From Candidatus Sediminicultor secundus (GTDB lineage Bacteria; Atribacterota; JS1; SB-45; 34-128): DNA of 5,013 bases. The position numbers and the translations under genes were made by a program. Location: the NCBI GenBank assembly GCA_002849045.2, contig NCRO01000159.1, forward strand, positions 1-5,013, written 5' to 3'. Shown here piece after piece: positions 1-5,013 of the stretch. Position 1 is the stretch's first letter; every line of letters starts with the position of its first letter. The notes beneath the pieces were generated by a model that had not been told where the DNA came from, made no database searches, and saw only the letters and a program-made list of their open reading frames with translations.

Positions 1-105
1 GGATATAATTTTCAGGAGCAATTTATTACATCACTTCCAGAAGAAATACTATACAAACGATCTTTCTTGATATTAAAAAAATTGGGGGGAGATATGAAAA
101 GTGAT
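1..105 (+). CDS. Possible C-terminal end of a truncated upstream gene
   Basis: Reading frame 1 is open from the first base for 34 codons and closes with TGA at 103-105. The other two forward frames close sooner. The peptide starts GYNFQEQF and ends KKIGGRYEK, with the mixed charged and hydrophobic make-up of a real protein end. No domain can be recognised from so short a piece. It could equally be chance in AT-rich DNA, because no start or upstream context is in the window. Function unknown. Confidence 0.35.
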
Positions 106-118
106 ATTGCAAGACTTA

Positions 119-165
119 ACCCCATAATACTATGCTATAGACCCCATAATATTATATAATACTAT
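119..165. repeat. Cluster of short direct repeats (ATAATACTAT type)
   Basis: ACCCCATAATACTAT at 119-133 recurs as ACCCCATAATATTAT at 141-155, with 14 of 15 bases identical and a period of 22 bases. The core ATAATACTAT appears again directly after the second copy, at 156-165. The spacing is about two helical turns, which would suit a protein-binding site, but it may also be simple AT-rich duplication. It lies about 190 bases upstream of the PAS-GGDEF gene. No function is shown. Confidence 0.5.
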
Positions 166-342
166 TAGTTGGGGGCAGGGACATTTAAATGATACTCTGC
201 CGGAGGAAAGAGTGGATGAATTAAAAAGTATAATATAAACATTAGAAGAGTGAAGAAGTAATAGTAAAAGTATTGGAGATAAAAACTCCTTTATCAATTT
301 ATAGAAGAATTATTACTTAATAAAAATGATGTAGGAAATATT

Positions 343-348
343 AAGGAG
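343..348 (+). promoter_or_regulatory. Ribosome binding site of the PAS-GGDEF gene
   Basis: AAGGAG sits eight bases before the ATG at 357. This is a near-ideal Shine-Dalgarno site and fixes the start of the gene. Confidence 0.85.
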
Positions 349-356
349 AATGTAAA

Positions 357-1793
357 ATGGCGAAAAAAAGAAAAAATGAAAAATTTGTTATCAGTGAATC
401 ACAAATGATAAGTGCTCTTATGGAGCACAGCACAGACAGTATATATTTTAAAGATCTGAAAAGCAGATTTGTTCGAACAAATAAAGCATTGGCTGAAAGA
501 TTTGGTATAAAAAATCCGGACGAGGCAGTGGGAAAGACAGATTTTGATTTTTTCTCTGAAGAACATGCCAAACAGGCATATGATGATGAGCAAAATATAA
601 TAAAAACTGGTATTCCTGCCATTGATATTGAAGAAAAAGAAACATGGCACGAAAAAGGGGATAGGTGGGTGTCAACAATAAAAATGCCCTTTTATGATAA
701 AAAAGGTAAGATTGTTGGCACATTTGGAATTTCCAGAGATATAACAGACAGAAAGAAAGCAGAAGAAAAAATAAAATACCTATCCTTTCATGACGGGCTT
801 ACAGGACTTTATAATAGAGCATATTTTGATGAAGAGTTGAATAGACTCGACACAGAAAGACAGCTTCCTATAACTATAGTAATGGGAGATATAAATGGGC
901 TTAAATTAATAAATGATGTATATGGCCACCCCAAGGGAGACATGCTCCTTAGAAGTATAGCAGATATAGTAAAAGAAAGCTTTAGAAAAGAAGATATCAC
1001 TTCAAGGTGGGGAGGAGATGAGTTTATATCCATACTTCCCAAGACCAGTTTAAAAAATGCAAGAAGCATTATAAAGAGAATTAAAGTATTATGTGAAGAA
1101 AAAAGTACAACCGAGATGCCTCTAAGCATTTCATTTGGGGCTTCAACAAAGAAGTCTTCATCAGAAAATATGGTTGATATATTAAAAGAAGCTGAAGATA
1201 GGATGTATAAGACTAAAATAGCGGAGAGTGTGCCTATTCAGAGAAGTATTATACAGTCTCTTAGAATGATTTTAAAAAAAGGAGATTATAGAACTAAGAC
1301 GCGTATTAAAAAAATGGATGATTATGCCGTCCTTATAGGAAAAAGGCTGAATCTTTCCAGTATAAAGCTTGAAGAACTGAAATTATTTATGAATTTTCAC
1401 AATATAGGAAAATTAGCGCTCGCTGATGAAATAATGGCGAAAAAGGGAAGTTTGACCGCAGAAGAGTGGAAAATAGTAAAAGAGATTCCCGAGATAGGAT
1501 ACCGTATTGCAGAATCATCCCCAAAGCTTAAGCCTCTAGCGGAGTCTATACTCTCTCATCATGAATGGTATAATGGTCAGGGATATCCAAGAGGTATAAA
1601 GGGTGAAGAGATTCCGGTATTGTCCAGGATAACATTTCTTGTTACTTCTTATGATGCTATGACTAGCTATAGACCATATAGAAATAAGATGACAAATAGC
1701 CAAGCAAAAAAGGAAATAAAAAAATTTTCCGGAATCCAGTTTGACCCCAAAGTAGTAGATGCATTTTTTGAATTATTAGAAGAGGAGAAGTGA
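357..1793 (+). CDS. PAS-GGDEF diguanylate cyclase with degenerate HD-GYP-like C-terminal domain
   Basis: This 478-residue soluble signalling protein has no membrane segment or signal peptide. Residues about 14-135 form a PAS sensor domain (PAS_4-like, with GKTDFDFF near 59-66 and the closing GTFGISRDITDRK). Residues about 140-290 form a GGDEF domain: DGLTGLYNR at 146-154, GDINGLK with the metal-binding Asp178, GHPKGD at 190-195 and GGDEF at 219-223. An RxxD inhibitory site (R210, D213) lies exactly five residues upstream. All key residues are present, so synthesis of c-di-GMP from two GTP is likely, with product inhibition. Residues about 296-475 resemble HD-GYP c-di-GMP phosphodiesterases (HHE 401-403, GYP 409-411, RPYR 439-442). 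However, the first metal His is Thr313, the HD pair is H348-N349, the next His is Ile377 and the late Asp is Thr430. Hydrolysis is therefore doubtful, and the domain may only bind ligand or mediate dimerisation. Arginine is almost entirely AGA/AGG (23 of 26) and ATA is frequent, unlike the protease downstream. The signal sensed by the PAS domain is unknown. Confidence 0.93.
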   Translation: MAKKRKNEKFVISESQMISALMEHSTDSIYFKDLKSRFVRTNKALAERFGIKNPDEAVGKTDFDFFSEEHAKQAYDDEQNIIKTGIPAIDIEEKETWHEKGDRWVSTIKMPFYDKKGKIVGTFGISRDITDRKKAEEKIKYLSFHDGLTGLYNRAYFDEELNRLDTERQLPITIVMGDINGLKLINDVYGHPKGDMLLRSIADIVKESFRKEDITSRWGGDEFISILPKTSLKNARSIIKRIKVLCEEKSTTEMPLSISFGASTKKSSSENMVDILKEAEDRMYKTKIAESVPIQRSIIQSLRMILKKGDYRTKTRIKKMDDYAVLIGKRLNLSSIKLEELKLFMNFHNIGKLALADEIMAKKGSLTAEEWKIVKEIPEIGYRIAESSPKLKPLAESILSHHEWYNGQGYPRGIKGEEIPVLSRITFLVTSYDAMTSYRPYRNKMTNSQAKKEIKKFSGIQFDPKVVDAFFELLEEEK

Positions 1794-1897
1794 GGCGAAG
1801 TTCTTCCGATATTACTTTTCGAGGTAGCCAAAGGTATGCCTGATGGGCCAATTTGGAGTAGTGCAGGACCGGACCACGACAAAGATGCCCCACCTGA

Positions 1898-2182
1898 ATG
1901 GCAAGCTTACTACGCGGTATTCAGGGTCTGGAATACCATCTTAAGGGCGCATCTTCTCAAGTTATGGGAGAGTTGCTCTTGATCCTTTTGAAGGGGGCGA
2001 ATACTCCAGCAGCTAAAATTACTGTTATTAACGGACTTTTTCAGTATTGGATTCCAAAAGCAGAGAAACCGATCGCTGAATTGTTACAAGATTCAAGTGA
2101 AGACTATTCTGTGAGACGGTCTTCGGCTCAAGTTTTGCTAAGACATATCAGTCAAAATATCGACTGTTTGTCCTACTTGTAG
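1898..2182 (+). CDS. Hypothetical 94-residue HEAT-like fragment
   Basis: This is the longest open stretch in the GC-richer remnant between the GGDEF gene and the methyltransferase. Residues about 22-50 and 54-84 look like two amphipathic helical hairpins. The second (KPIAELLQDSS, then SVRRSSAQVLL) has the conserved pattern of hydrophobic residues, Asp and Val-Arg typical of HEAT or phycobilin-lyase-like repeats. The ATG follows directly on an in-frame TGA (1895-1897) and has no Shine-Dalgarno site, and protein-like sequence continues past its stop. I therefore think it is a piece of a broken gene rather than a real start-to-stop protein. If expressed it would be soluble, and repeats of this kind usually bind other proteins. 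Confidence 0.35.
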   Translation: MASLLRGIQGLEYHLKGASSQVMGELLLILLKGANTPAAKITVINGLFQYWIPKAEKPIAELLQDSSEDYSVRRSSAQVLLRHISQNIDCLSYL

Positions 2183-2291
2183 AACCTCCTTATGCAAAGC
2201 GAACAGGAGTTGATTCGGATGGTGAGATGCCGTAGCTTCAGATATACTCGAAAGGTTAGGCGAAATACTCACTCGGGCAAAAAAGCAAAAG

Positions 2292-2297
2292 AAGGAG
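2292..2297 (+). promoter_or_regulatory. Ribosome binding site of the methyltransferase
   Basis: AAGGAG (within GAAGGAG, 2291-2297) lies six bases before the ATG at 2304 and fixes that start. The same frame is open upstream to a TGA at 2223-2225 but offers no ATG, GTG or TTG. Confidence 0.85.
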
Positions 2298-2303
2298 AAA
2301 AAA

Positions 2304-2882
2304 ATGTCAATTACACCGGTCTTTGAAATAGGTTTATGGAATGCCTGGATTTTCATGCTTTTAGTTCTCTTACCTCTTCCTTTAGTGGTTTTATTTCGTA
2401 AAGGCGTATTTAAAAAAACAGCTTCTATTCATGCCTCTATTCTTACTGGGACGGAGAATAAGATTTTCATTTTCTCAAAGATAATTATGTTATCAATCTT
2501 TATCTACTCTATTTTCCTACCGTTACAATTAGGAACGGTATGGTTTTCCATAGGTCTGCCTGTTTACTTATTGGGATTAATTTTACAGACGATTGCTTGG
2601 GTGAATGTTGCTACCAGCCCAGTTGATAAACCCGTTACCAAAGGACTATATCGTTATTCAAGGCATCCTATGTATGTTACTCTACCGTTAATATTTATAG
2701 GAACGGGTATAGCTTCTGCTTCATGGCTTTTTTTATTGCTTTCTATCATATTAATAATTACGCATTTTTATAATGCAATTCCCGAAGAACGTGAATGCCT
2801 TGAGGTATATGGGAATGCATATCGTGAATATATGGACAGGACTTCAAGATGGGTAGGAATACCGAAATCAGAGAAAATGTGA
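2304..2882 (+). CDS. Integral-membrane methyltransferase, PEMT/ICMT type
   Basis: This 192-residue membrane protein has hydrophobic segments at about 12-31, 54-74 and 79-100, and a long one at 124-154 that may form a helical hairpin. The C-terminal half carries the signature of the isoprenylcysteine carboxyl / phosphatidylethanolamine methyltransferase-like superfamily: GLYRYSRHPMY at 114-124 (Arg-His-Pro at 120-122), then PEERECLEVYGNAYREY from 160, whose paired glutamates E161-E162 help form the S-adenosylmethionine pocket in this fold. The family transfers a methyl group from SAM to a lipid or other membrane-embedded acceptor at the membrane surface. Bacterial members of this kind mostly have no known substrate, and the neighbours here give no clue. 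Length is normal for the family and the gene looks intact. It probably stands alone, with a hairpin right after the stop. Confidence 0.85.
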   Translation: MSITPVFEIGLWNAWIFMLLVLLPLPLVVLFRKGVFKKTASIHASILTGTENKIFIFSKIIMLSIFIYSIFLPLQLGTVWFSIGLPVYLLGLILQTIAWVNVATSPVDKPVTKGLYRYSRHPMYVTLPLIFIGTGIASASWLFLLLSIILIITHFYNAIPEERECLEVYGNAYREYMDRTSRWVGIPKSEKM

Positions 2883-2901
2883 TAAATCATGCCCCTCGTA
2901 A

Positions 2902-2928
2902 TGTGACAGGGGACGGTTCTCTGTCACA
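2902..2928. repeat. REP-like hairpin (RAYT-associated type)
   Basis: TGTGACAGGGGA (2902-2913) pairs with TTCTCTGTCACA (2917-2928) around a CGG loop, giving a 12-bp stem with two G-T pairs and a perfect outer 8 bp. The GGGGACGGTTCTCTGTCAC wording matches, from memory, a class of dispersed intergenic palindromes common in anaerobic Firmicutes and linked to REP-associated Y1 transposases. It starts 19 bases after the methyltransferase stop, so it may also end or stabilise that transcript, although no clean T-run follows directly. No transposase gene is present in the window. Confidence 0.65.
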
Positions 2929-3195
2929 CTTAAATAAATAATATTTTTTAAAAATGTCAAGAATTTCAAAATTCTAAAGTCTTCCTAAGTTTCTAAAAGG
3001 TAATTATCCCAGGAGAAGAACTGGGAAAATTTAAAAAACCACAAGCCTTCACTTACTACCAGCTCAATAGGTGTTTACACACATCACGATTTCTACCCAC
3101 TTAAGTTATTTAGGTGATCAACCAAGCATCAAGCCGGTTTTTAAAGAAGGAAAAATGTGTTGGTGGAAAATGTAAAACGAAAACCATTTGCTGTT

Positions 3196-3223
3196 TTGAT
3201 TTGCTAAGTATCTATGTTAAAAT
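3196..3223 (+). promoter_or_regulatory. Candidate sigma-70-type promoter of the protease gene
   Basis: TTGATT (3196-3201) and TAAAAT (3218-3223) are separated by 16 bases, close to the consensus boxes. This would give a leader of about 60 bases before the ATG at 3289. It is judged by eye only. A second, weaker pair is TTGCAT (3235-3240) with TATTAT (3260-3265), 19 bases apart. Confidence 0.42.
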
Positions 3224-3275
3224 GAATAAAAGTCTTGCATTGGCGATAAGTTAATCGATTATTATTTTTAGATAA

Positions 3276-3280
3276 AGAGG
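3276..3280 (+). promoter_or_regulatory. Ribosome binding site of the protease gene
   Basis: AGAGG within AAAGAGG lies eight bases before the ATG at 3289 and supports that start. The lysine-rich n-region directly after it also suits the true start of an exported protein. Confidence 0.75.
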
Positions 3281-3288
3281 TTCATATT

Positions 3289-4821
3289 ATGAAAAAACAA
3301 AATAATTCAAGAGGTTTAAACAGGTATTTACTTTTGCCCAATTTGTATCAAGTCAGGTTAATATTCTTTTTTATTACCATATTCTTATTTGGTATTACCT
3401 TCCCGGTATCCAGTGACGTTTCAGATGTCAGGGAAGCAATTGTTAAAGTGTATGCGGTCAGTAATTCACCGGATTATTATAATCCCTGGAGCATGCGGGG
3501 ACCCCAGGGTAGTTCAGGATCAGGATGTATTATTGAGAATAATCTTATTCTGACCAATGCCCATGTGGTGAGTGATCATACTTTCTTACAGGTTCGGAAA
3601 TATGGGGAAACCGAACGTTATCAAGCGCAAGTAGTTGCCGTTTCACATTTAACCGATCTGGCTCTATTAAAAGTAGAAGACCCCGCCTTTTTTGAAGGGG
3701 AACCTGCTTTATTATTTGGTGAATTACCTGAAATCCAGCAGGAAGTCTTGGTCTATGGATTTCCCATGGGCGGTGATATGTTGAGTATTACCAAAGGTAT
3801 TATTTCCCGAATTGAACATCAGCCTTACGTCCATAGTTCTTCGATGTTTTTAGCCGGTCAAATCGATGCGGCAATCAATCCGGGTAATAGTGGTGGTCCG
3901 GTTCTTTTTGATGATAAGATTGTAGGTGTGGTCATGCAGGGTATTCCTTCTTCCCAGAATATCGGGTATATGGTACCGGTTCCGGTTATTCGTCACTTTT
4001 TTGATGATTTGAAGGATGGTACTTATGATGGTTACCCCAGTCTGGGGGTGAGTATGCAGGATATGGAAAATCAGGGTTTAAGAAAATATTATCAAATGGA
4101 GGAAGGGCTAAGTGGTGTTCTGGTCAATCAGATTATCCCCGCATCCCCGGCAGATGGATATTTACAGGCCGGCGATATTTTACTTTCCATCGGAGATTAT
4201 GCGATTGGTAATGATGGAACCATAGAATTCCGTACCAATGAACGGACCCAGTTGACTTATGTCATTCAGAAAAAGCAGATTGGAGAGAAGATTCAGATGG
4301 AAATTTTAAGAGAGGGTAAAAAAATATCCATCGATTTGAATCTCTCCCGTTCTTTAAAAAAGGATCGACTTGTTCCTATGGAAGAATATGAAACATTACC
4401 TTCTTATTATATTTATGGCGGCCTGATTTTTTGTCCCTTGAGTAAAAATTTACTGAATATCTGGGGTCCACAGTGGTATCAGTCTGCACCCAAGGAACTA
4501 ATTTATCCTTTTCTTAATAGTAATATTCCCGAAAAGGCAGATCAACAAGTGGTGGTTTTATTAAAAGCTCTGGCCGCTAATGTGAATGAAGGCTATCAAA
4601 ACGTGAATAGTTGGGTGGCAGATAAAGTTAATGGCGAAAAAATATGGAATTTAGGCGATCTGGTAAAAAAAGTTGAAAACAGCCTGGATCCTTATATTAT
4701 ATTTGAAGATAAATGGGGTCAACAAATCGTGATTGACCGGGAAAAGGCAGAGAATACGCATCAGGAAATTCTGGAAACCTATCGGATTACTTTTGATCGT
4801 TCGGAAGATTTAAGAAAATAA
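3289..4821 (+). CDS. HtrA/Deg-family serine protease with PDZ and plant-Deg-like C-terminal PDZ
   Basis: This is a 510-residue trypsin-fold protease of family S1C. The basic start (K2, K3, R8, R12, R23) and hydrophobic stretch at about 24-40 form a signal anchor or signal peptide. No obvious AxA cleavage site is seen, so the protein probably acts outside the cytoplasmic membrane, perhaps anchored to it. The protease domain spans about 45-240 with a full triad: His92 (TNAHVV), Asp123 (LTDLALLKV) and Ser201 (NPGNSGGPV). A PDZ domain follows at about 248-352 (GVLVNQIIPASPADG, then LQAGDILLSIG). The last part, about 370-505, has the pattern of the second PDZ (PDZ_3 type) of plant Deg9/Deg2-like proteases: PSYYIYGGLIFCPLS, QQVVVLLKALAANVNEGY, VNGEKIWNLGDLV and a closing ILETYRI stretch. 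These enzymes degrade or chaperone misfolded proteins, with PDZ domains recognising exposed C-termini or controlling oligomer assembly. The gene has its own promoter and terminator. Its arginine codons (12 of 19 CGN) differ sharply from the GGDEF gene. The substrate is unknown. Confidence 0.93.
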   Translation: MKKQNNSRGLNRYLLLPNLYQVRLIFFFITIFLFGITFPVSSDVSDVREAIVKVYAVSNSPDYYNPWSMRGPQGSSGSGCIIENNLILTNAHVVSDHTFLQVRKYGETERYQAQVVAVSHLTDLALLKVEDPAFFEGEPALLFGELPEIQQEVLVYGFPMGGDMLSITKGIISRIEHQPYVHSSSMFLAGQIDAAINPGNSGGPVLFDDKIVGVVMQGIPSSQNIGYMVPVPVIRHFFDDLKDGTYDGYPSLGVSMQDMENQGLRKYYQMEEGLSGVLVNQIIPASPADGYLQAGDILLSIGDYAIGNDGTIEFRTNERTQLTYVIQKKQIGEKIQMEILREGKKISIDLNLSRSLKKDRLVPMEEYETLPSYYIYGGLIFCPLSKNLLNIWGPQWYQSAPKELIYPFLNSNIPEKADQQVVVLLKALAANVNEGYQNVNSWVADKVNGEKIWNLGDLVKKVENSLDPYIIFEDKWGQQIVIDREKAENTHQEILETYRITFDRSEDLRK

Positions 4822-4832
4822 AAGAAGTTAGT

Positions 4833-4859
4833 CTGATTTTACCGAATCAGCTTTTTATT
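4833..4859 (+). terminator. Intrinsic terminator after the protease gene
   Basis: CTGATTT (4833-4839) pairs with GAATCAG (4844-4850) around a TACC loop, including one T-G pair, and is followed by CTTTTTATT. It starts 12 bases after the TAA and makes the protease gene a single-gene unit at its 3' end. The stem is short and AT-rich, so its strength may be moderate. Confidence 0.75.
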
Positions 4860-4952
4860 GGTCACCCTTTAGGTGCCAGGGGAGGGTCCCTATTTAAAAA
4901 TAGTACTGTAATATTTTTTTCGTTCTGTAAAATAAAGAGGGATTAATATAAA
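4860..4952 (+). promoter_or_regulatory. Leader of the next gene with overlapping hairpins
   Basis: ACCCTTT (4864-4870) can pair with GGAGGGT (4881-4887). Alternatively AGGGG (4878-4882) can pair with TCCCT (4887-4891), and the two pairings exclude each other. CTATT (4890-4894) and AATAG (4899-4903) form a third small stem, and a run of seven T follows at 4914-4920. A possible -10 box is TAAAAT (4928-4933) without a good -35. This could be a leader with attenuator-like features, or just chance. The ribosome binding site AGAGGG is at 4936-4941. Confidence 0.25.
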
Positions 4953-5013
4953 ATGGGAGATACCAGCTATACGGTTACGGTGCATAGTGATGAGACTATC
5001 AAGACTATGGTGG
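4953..5013 (+). CDS. Start of an unidentified gene, cut by the window edge
   Basis: ATG at 4953 opens a frame that stays open for 20 codons to the edge (MGDTSYTVTVHSDETIKTMV). AGAGGG lies 11 bases upstream, slightly far but usable. The terminator before it and the fresh leader suggest a new transcription unit. The N-terminus has no signal peptide and begins with an alternating polar/hydrophobic strand-like stretch. The family is not recognised from this piece. Confidence 0.6.
   Translation, partial: MGDTSYTVTVHSDETIKTMV

Larger units (their letters stand above)
106..356. other. AT-rich gap upstream of the PAS-GGDEF gene
   Basis: No convincing gene lies here. Two short open stretches read like protein tails: one in frame 2 ending at 238 (ending LPEERVDELKSII) and one in frame 3 ending at 320 (ending KTPLSIYRRIIT). 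Neither has a credible start, so both may be remnants of decayed genes. GGCAG at 174-178 can pair with CTGCC at 197-201 around the palindrome ATTTAAAT, and AAGTAATA near 256-263 can pair with TATTACTT at 311-318. A weak promoter candidate is TTGCAA (107-112) with TATGCT (131-136), 18 bases apart. No c-di-GMP riboswitch motif is seen. Confidence 0.4.
1794..2303 (+). pseudogene. Probable decayed HEAT-type repeat gene in several frames
   Basis: The 510 bases between two sound genes hold protein-like stretches in changing frames but no intact gene. By hand count GC is about 45% for 1801-2280, against roughly a third in the gene to the left. Frame 3 is open from 1794 to a TGA at 1980-1982 (including GPIWSSAGPDHDKDAPPEW). 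Frame 2 is open from 1898 to a TAG at 2180-2182 and looks like two HEAT-type helical hairpins. Past that TAG, frame 2 continues as NLLMQSEQELIRMV to about 2224. One base later, frame 3 resumes from 2226 as DAVASDILERLGEIL, which together would make a third HEAT-like unit. A nonsense mutation plus a frameshift would explain this. Sequencing or assembly errors are an alternative. The HEAT assignment rests on pattern only, and the family is not identified. Confidence 0.42.
2929..3288. other. Intergenic region between methyltransferase and protease
   Basis: No credible gene lies in these 360 bases. TCCCAG (3007-3012) and CTGGGA (3021-3026) form a 6-bp hairpin with an 8-base loop, followed by an A/T-rich stretch but no T-run. 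A short frame from GTG 3071 to TAA 3175 (34 codons, ending KMCWWKM) lacks a ribosome binding site at its start. The last 100 bases hold the likely promoter and ribosome binding site of the protease gene. The rest shows no recognised motif. Confidence 0.45.

Noticed and set aside
94..159. ATG frame of 21 codons behind a run of G (84-91)
   Set aside because: The G-run is only two bases from the ATG, and the peptide overlaps the direct repeats and resembles nothing known.
106..356. c-di-GMP riboswitch in front of the GGDEF gene
   Set aside because: I looked for the conserved GEMM-type core and the paired helices and did not find them.
341..1129. Several minus-strand open frames of 83 to 106 codons opposite the PAS-GGDEF gene
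   Set aside because: They lie opposite a gene with clear domains and a strong ribosome binding site, and their translations show no domain pattern, only the Phe/Leu/Ser-rich make-up expected of the reverse strand.
1663..1893. Two overlapping minus-strand open frames across the end of the GGDEF gene
   Set aside because: They mostly shadow the RPYR-containing end of the plus-strand gene and show no recognisable family.
2138..2356. Minus-strand open frame of 72 codons across the methyltransferase start
   Set aside because: It overlaps a well-supported plus-strand start, and its Phe/Ser-rich translation reads as a shadow.
3155..3175. Tiny frame MCWWKM with AAGAAGG upstream, like a tryptophan leader peptide
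   Set aside because: It is only six codons long, the spacing is short, no attenuator structure follows, and the next gene is a protease rather than a tryptophan gene.
1..5013. CRISPR array, tRNA, rRNA or full insertion sequence
   Set aside because: There are no regularly spaced longer repeats, no cloverleaf with TTCRANY-type arm, no rRNA-like stretch and no transposase gene. The only mobile-element hint is the REP-like hairpin.

Overview
The window is low-GC bacterial DNA, roughly 33 to 45% GC depending on the region. It has strong Shine-Dalgarno sites and several genes on one strand. The sequence does not fix the taxon. The AT-rich left gene, with AGA/AGG arginine and ATA isoleucine codons, together with the REP-like hairpin downstream of the methyltransferase, would suit an anaerobic Clostridia-like bacterium or an uncultured low-GC lineage. 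This is inference only.

Layout from left to right: (1) positions 1-105 may be the last 34 codons of a gene entering from the left. They are followed by a short AT-rich gap holding a cluster of near-identical direct repeats. (2) Positions 357-1793 encode a soluble PAS-GGDEF-HD protein. The GGDEF half keeps its active-site motif and its inhibitory RxxD site, but the HD-GYP-like half has lost several metal ligands, so I predict a c-di-GMP synthase with a non-catalytic C-terminal domain. (3) Positions 1794-2303 are richer in GC (about 45%) and contain no intact gene. The pieces look like a decayed HEAT-type repeat protein broken by a stop codon and at least one frame change. (4) Positions 2304-2882 encode a small integral-membrane methyltransferase of the PEMT/ICMT type with a very good ribosome binding site. 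(5) Positions 2883-3288 are non-coding. They begin with a 12-bp hairpin of the REP / RAYT-associated type and end with a plausible promoter. (6) Positions 3289-4821 encode a membrane-anchored or exported HtrA/Deg serine protease with a complete catalytic triad, a normal PDZ domain and a C-terminal region like the second PDZ of plant Deg proteins. It ends in a clear intrinsic terminator. (7) A new gene starts at 4953 and runs off the right edge.

I see no operon that ties these genes into one pathway. Codon use and GC change between the left gene, the middle remnant and the protease, which suggests a mosaic region assembled from different sources. No convincing new multi-gene system is visible. 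The most interesting items are the degenerate HD-GYP domain, the plant-Deg-like protease architecture, the broken HEAT-like gene and the REP-like hairpin.
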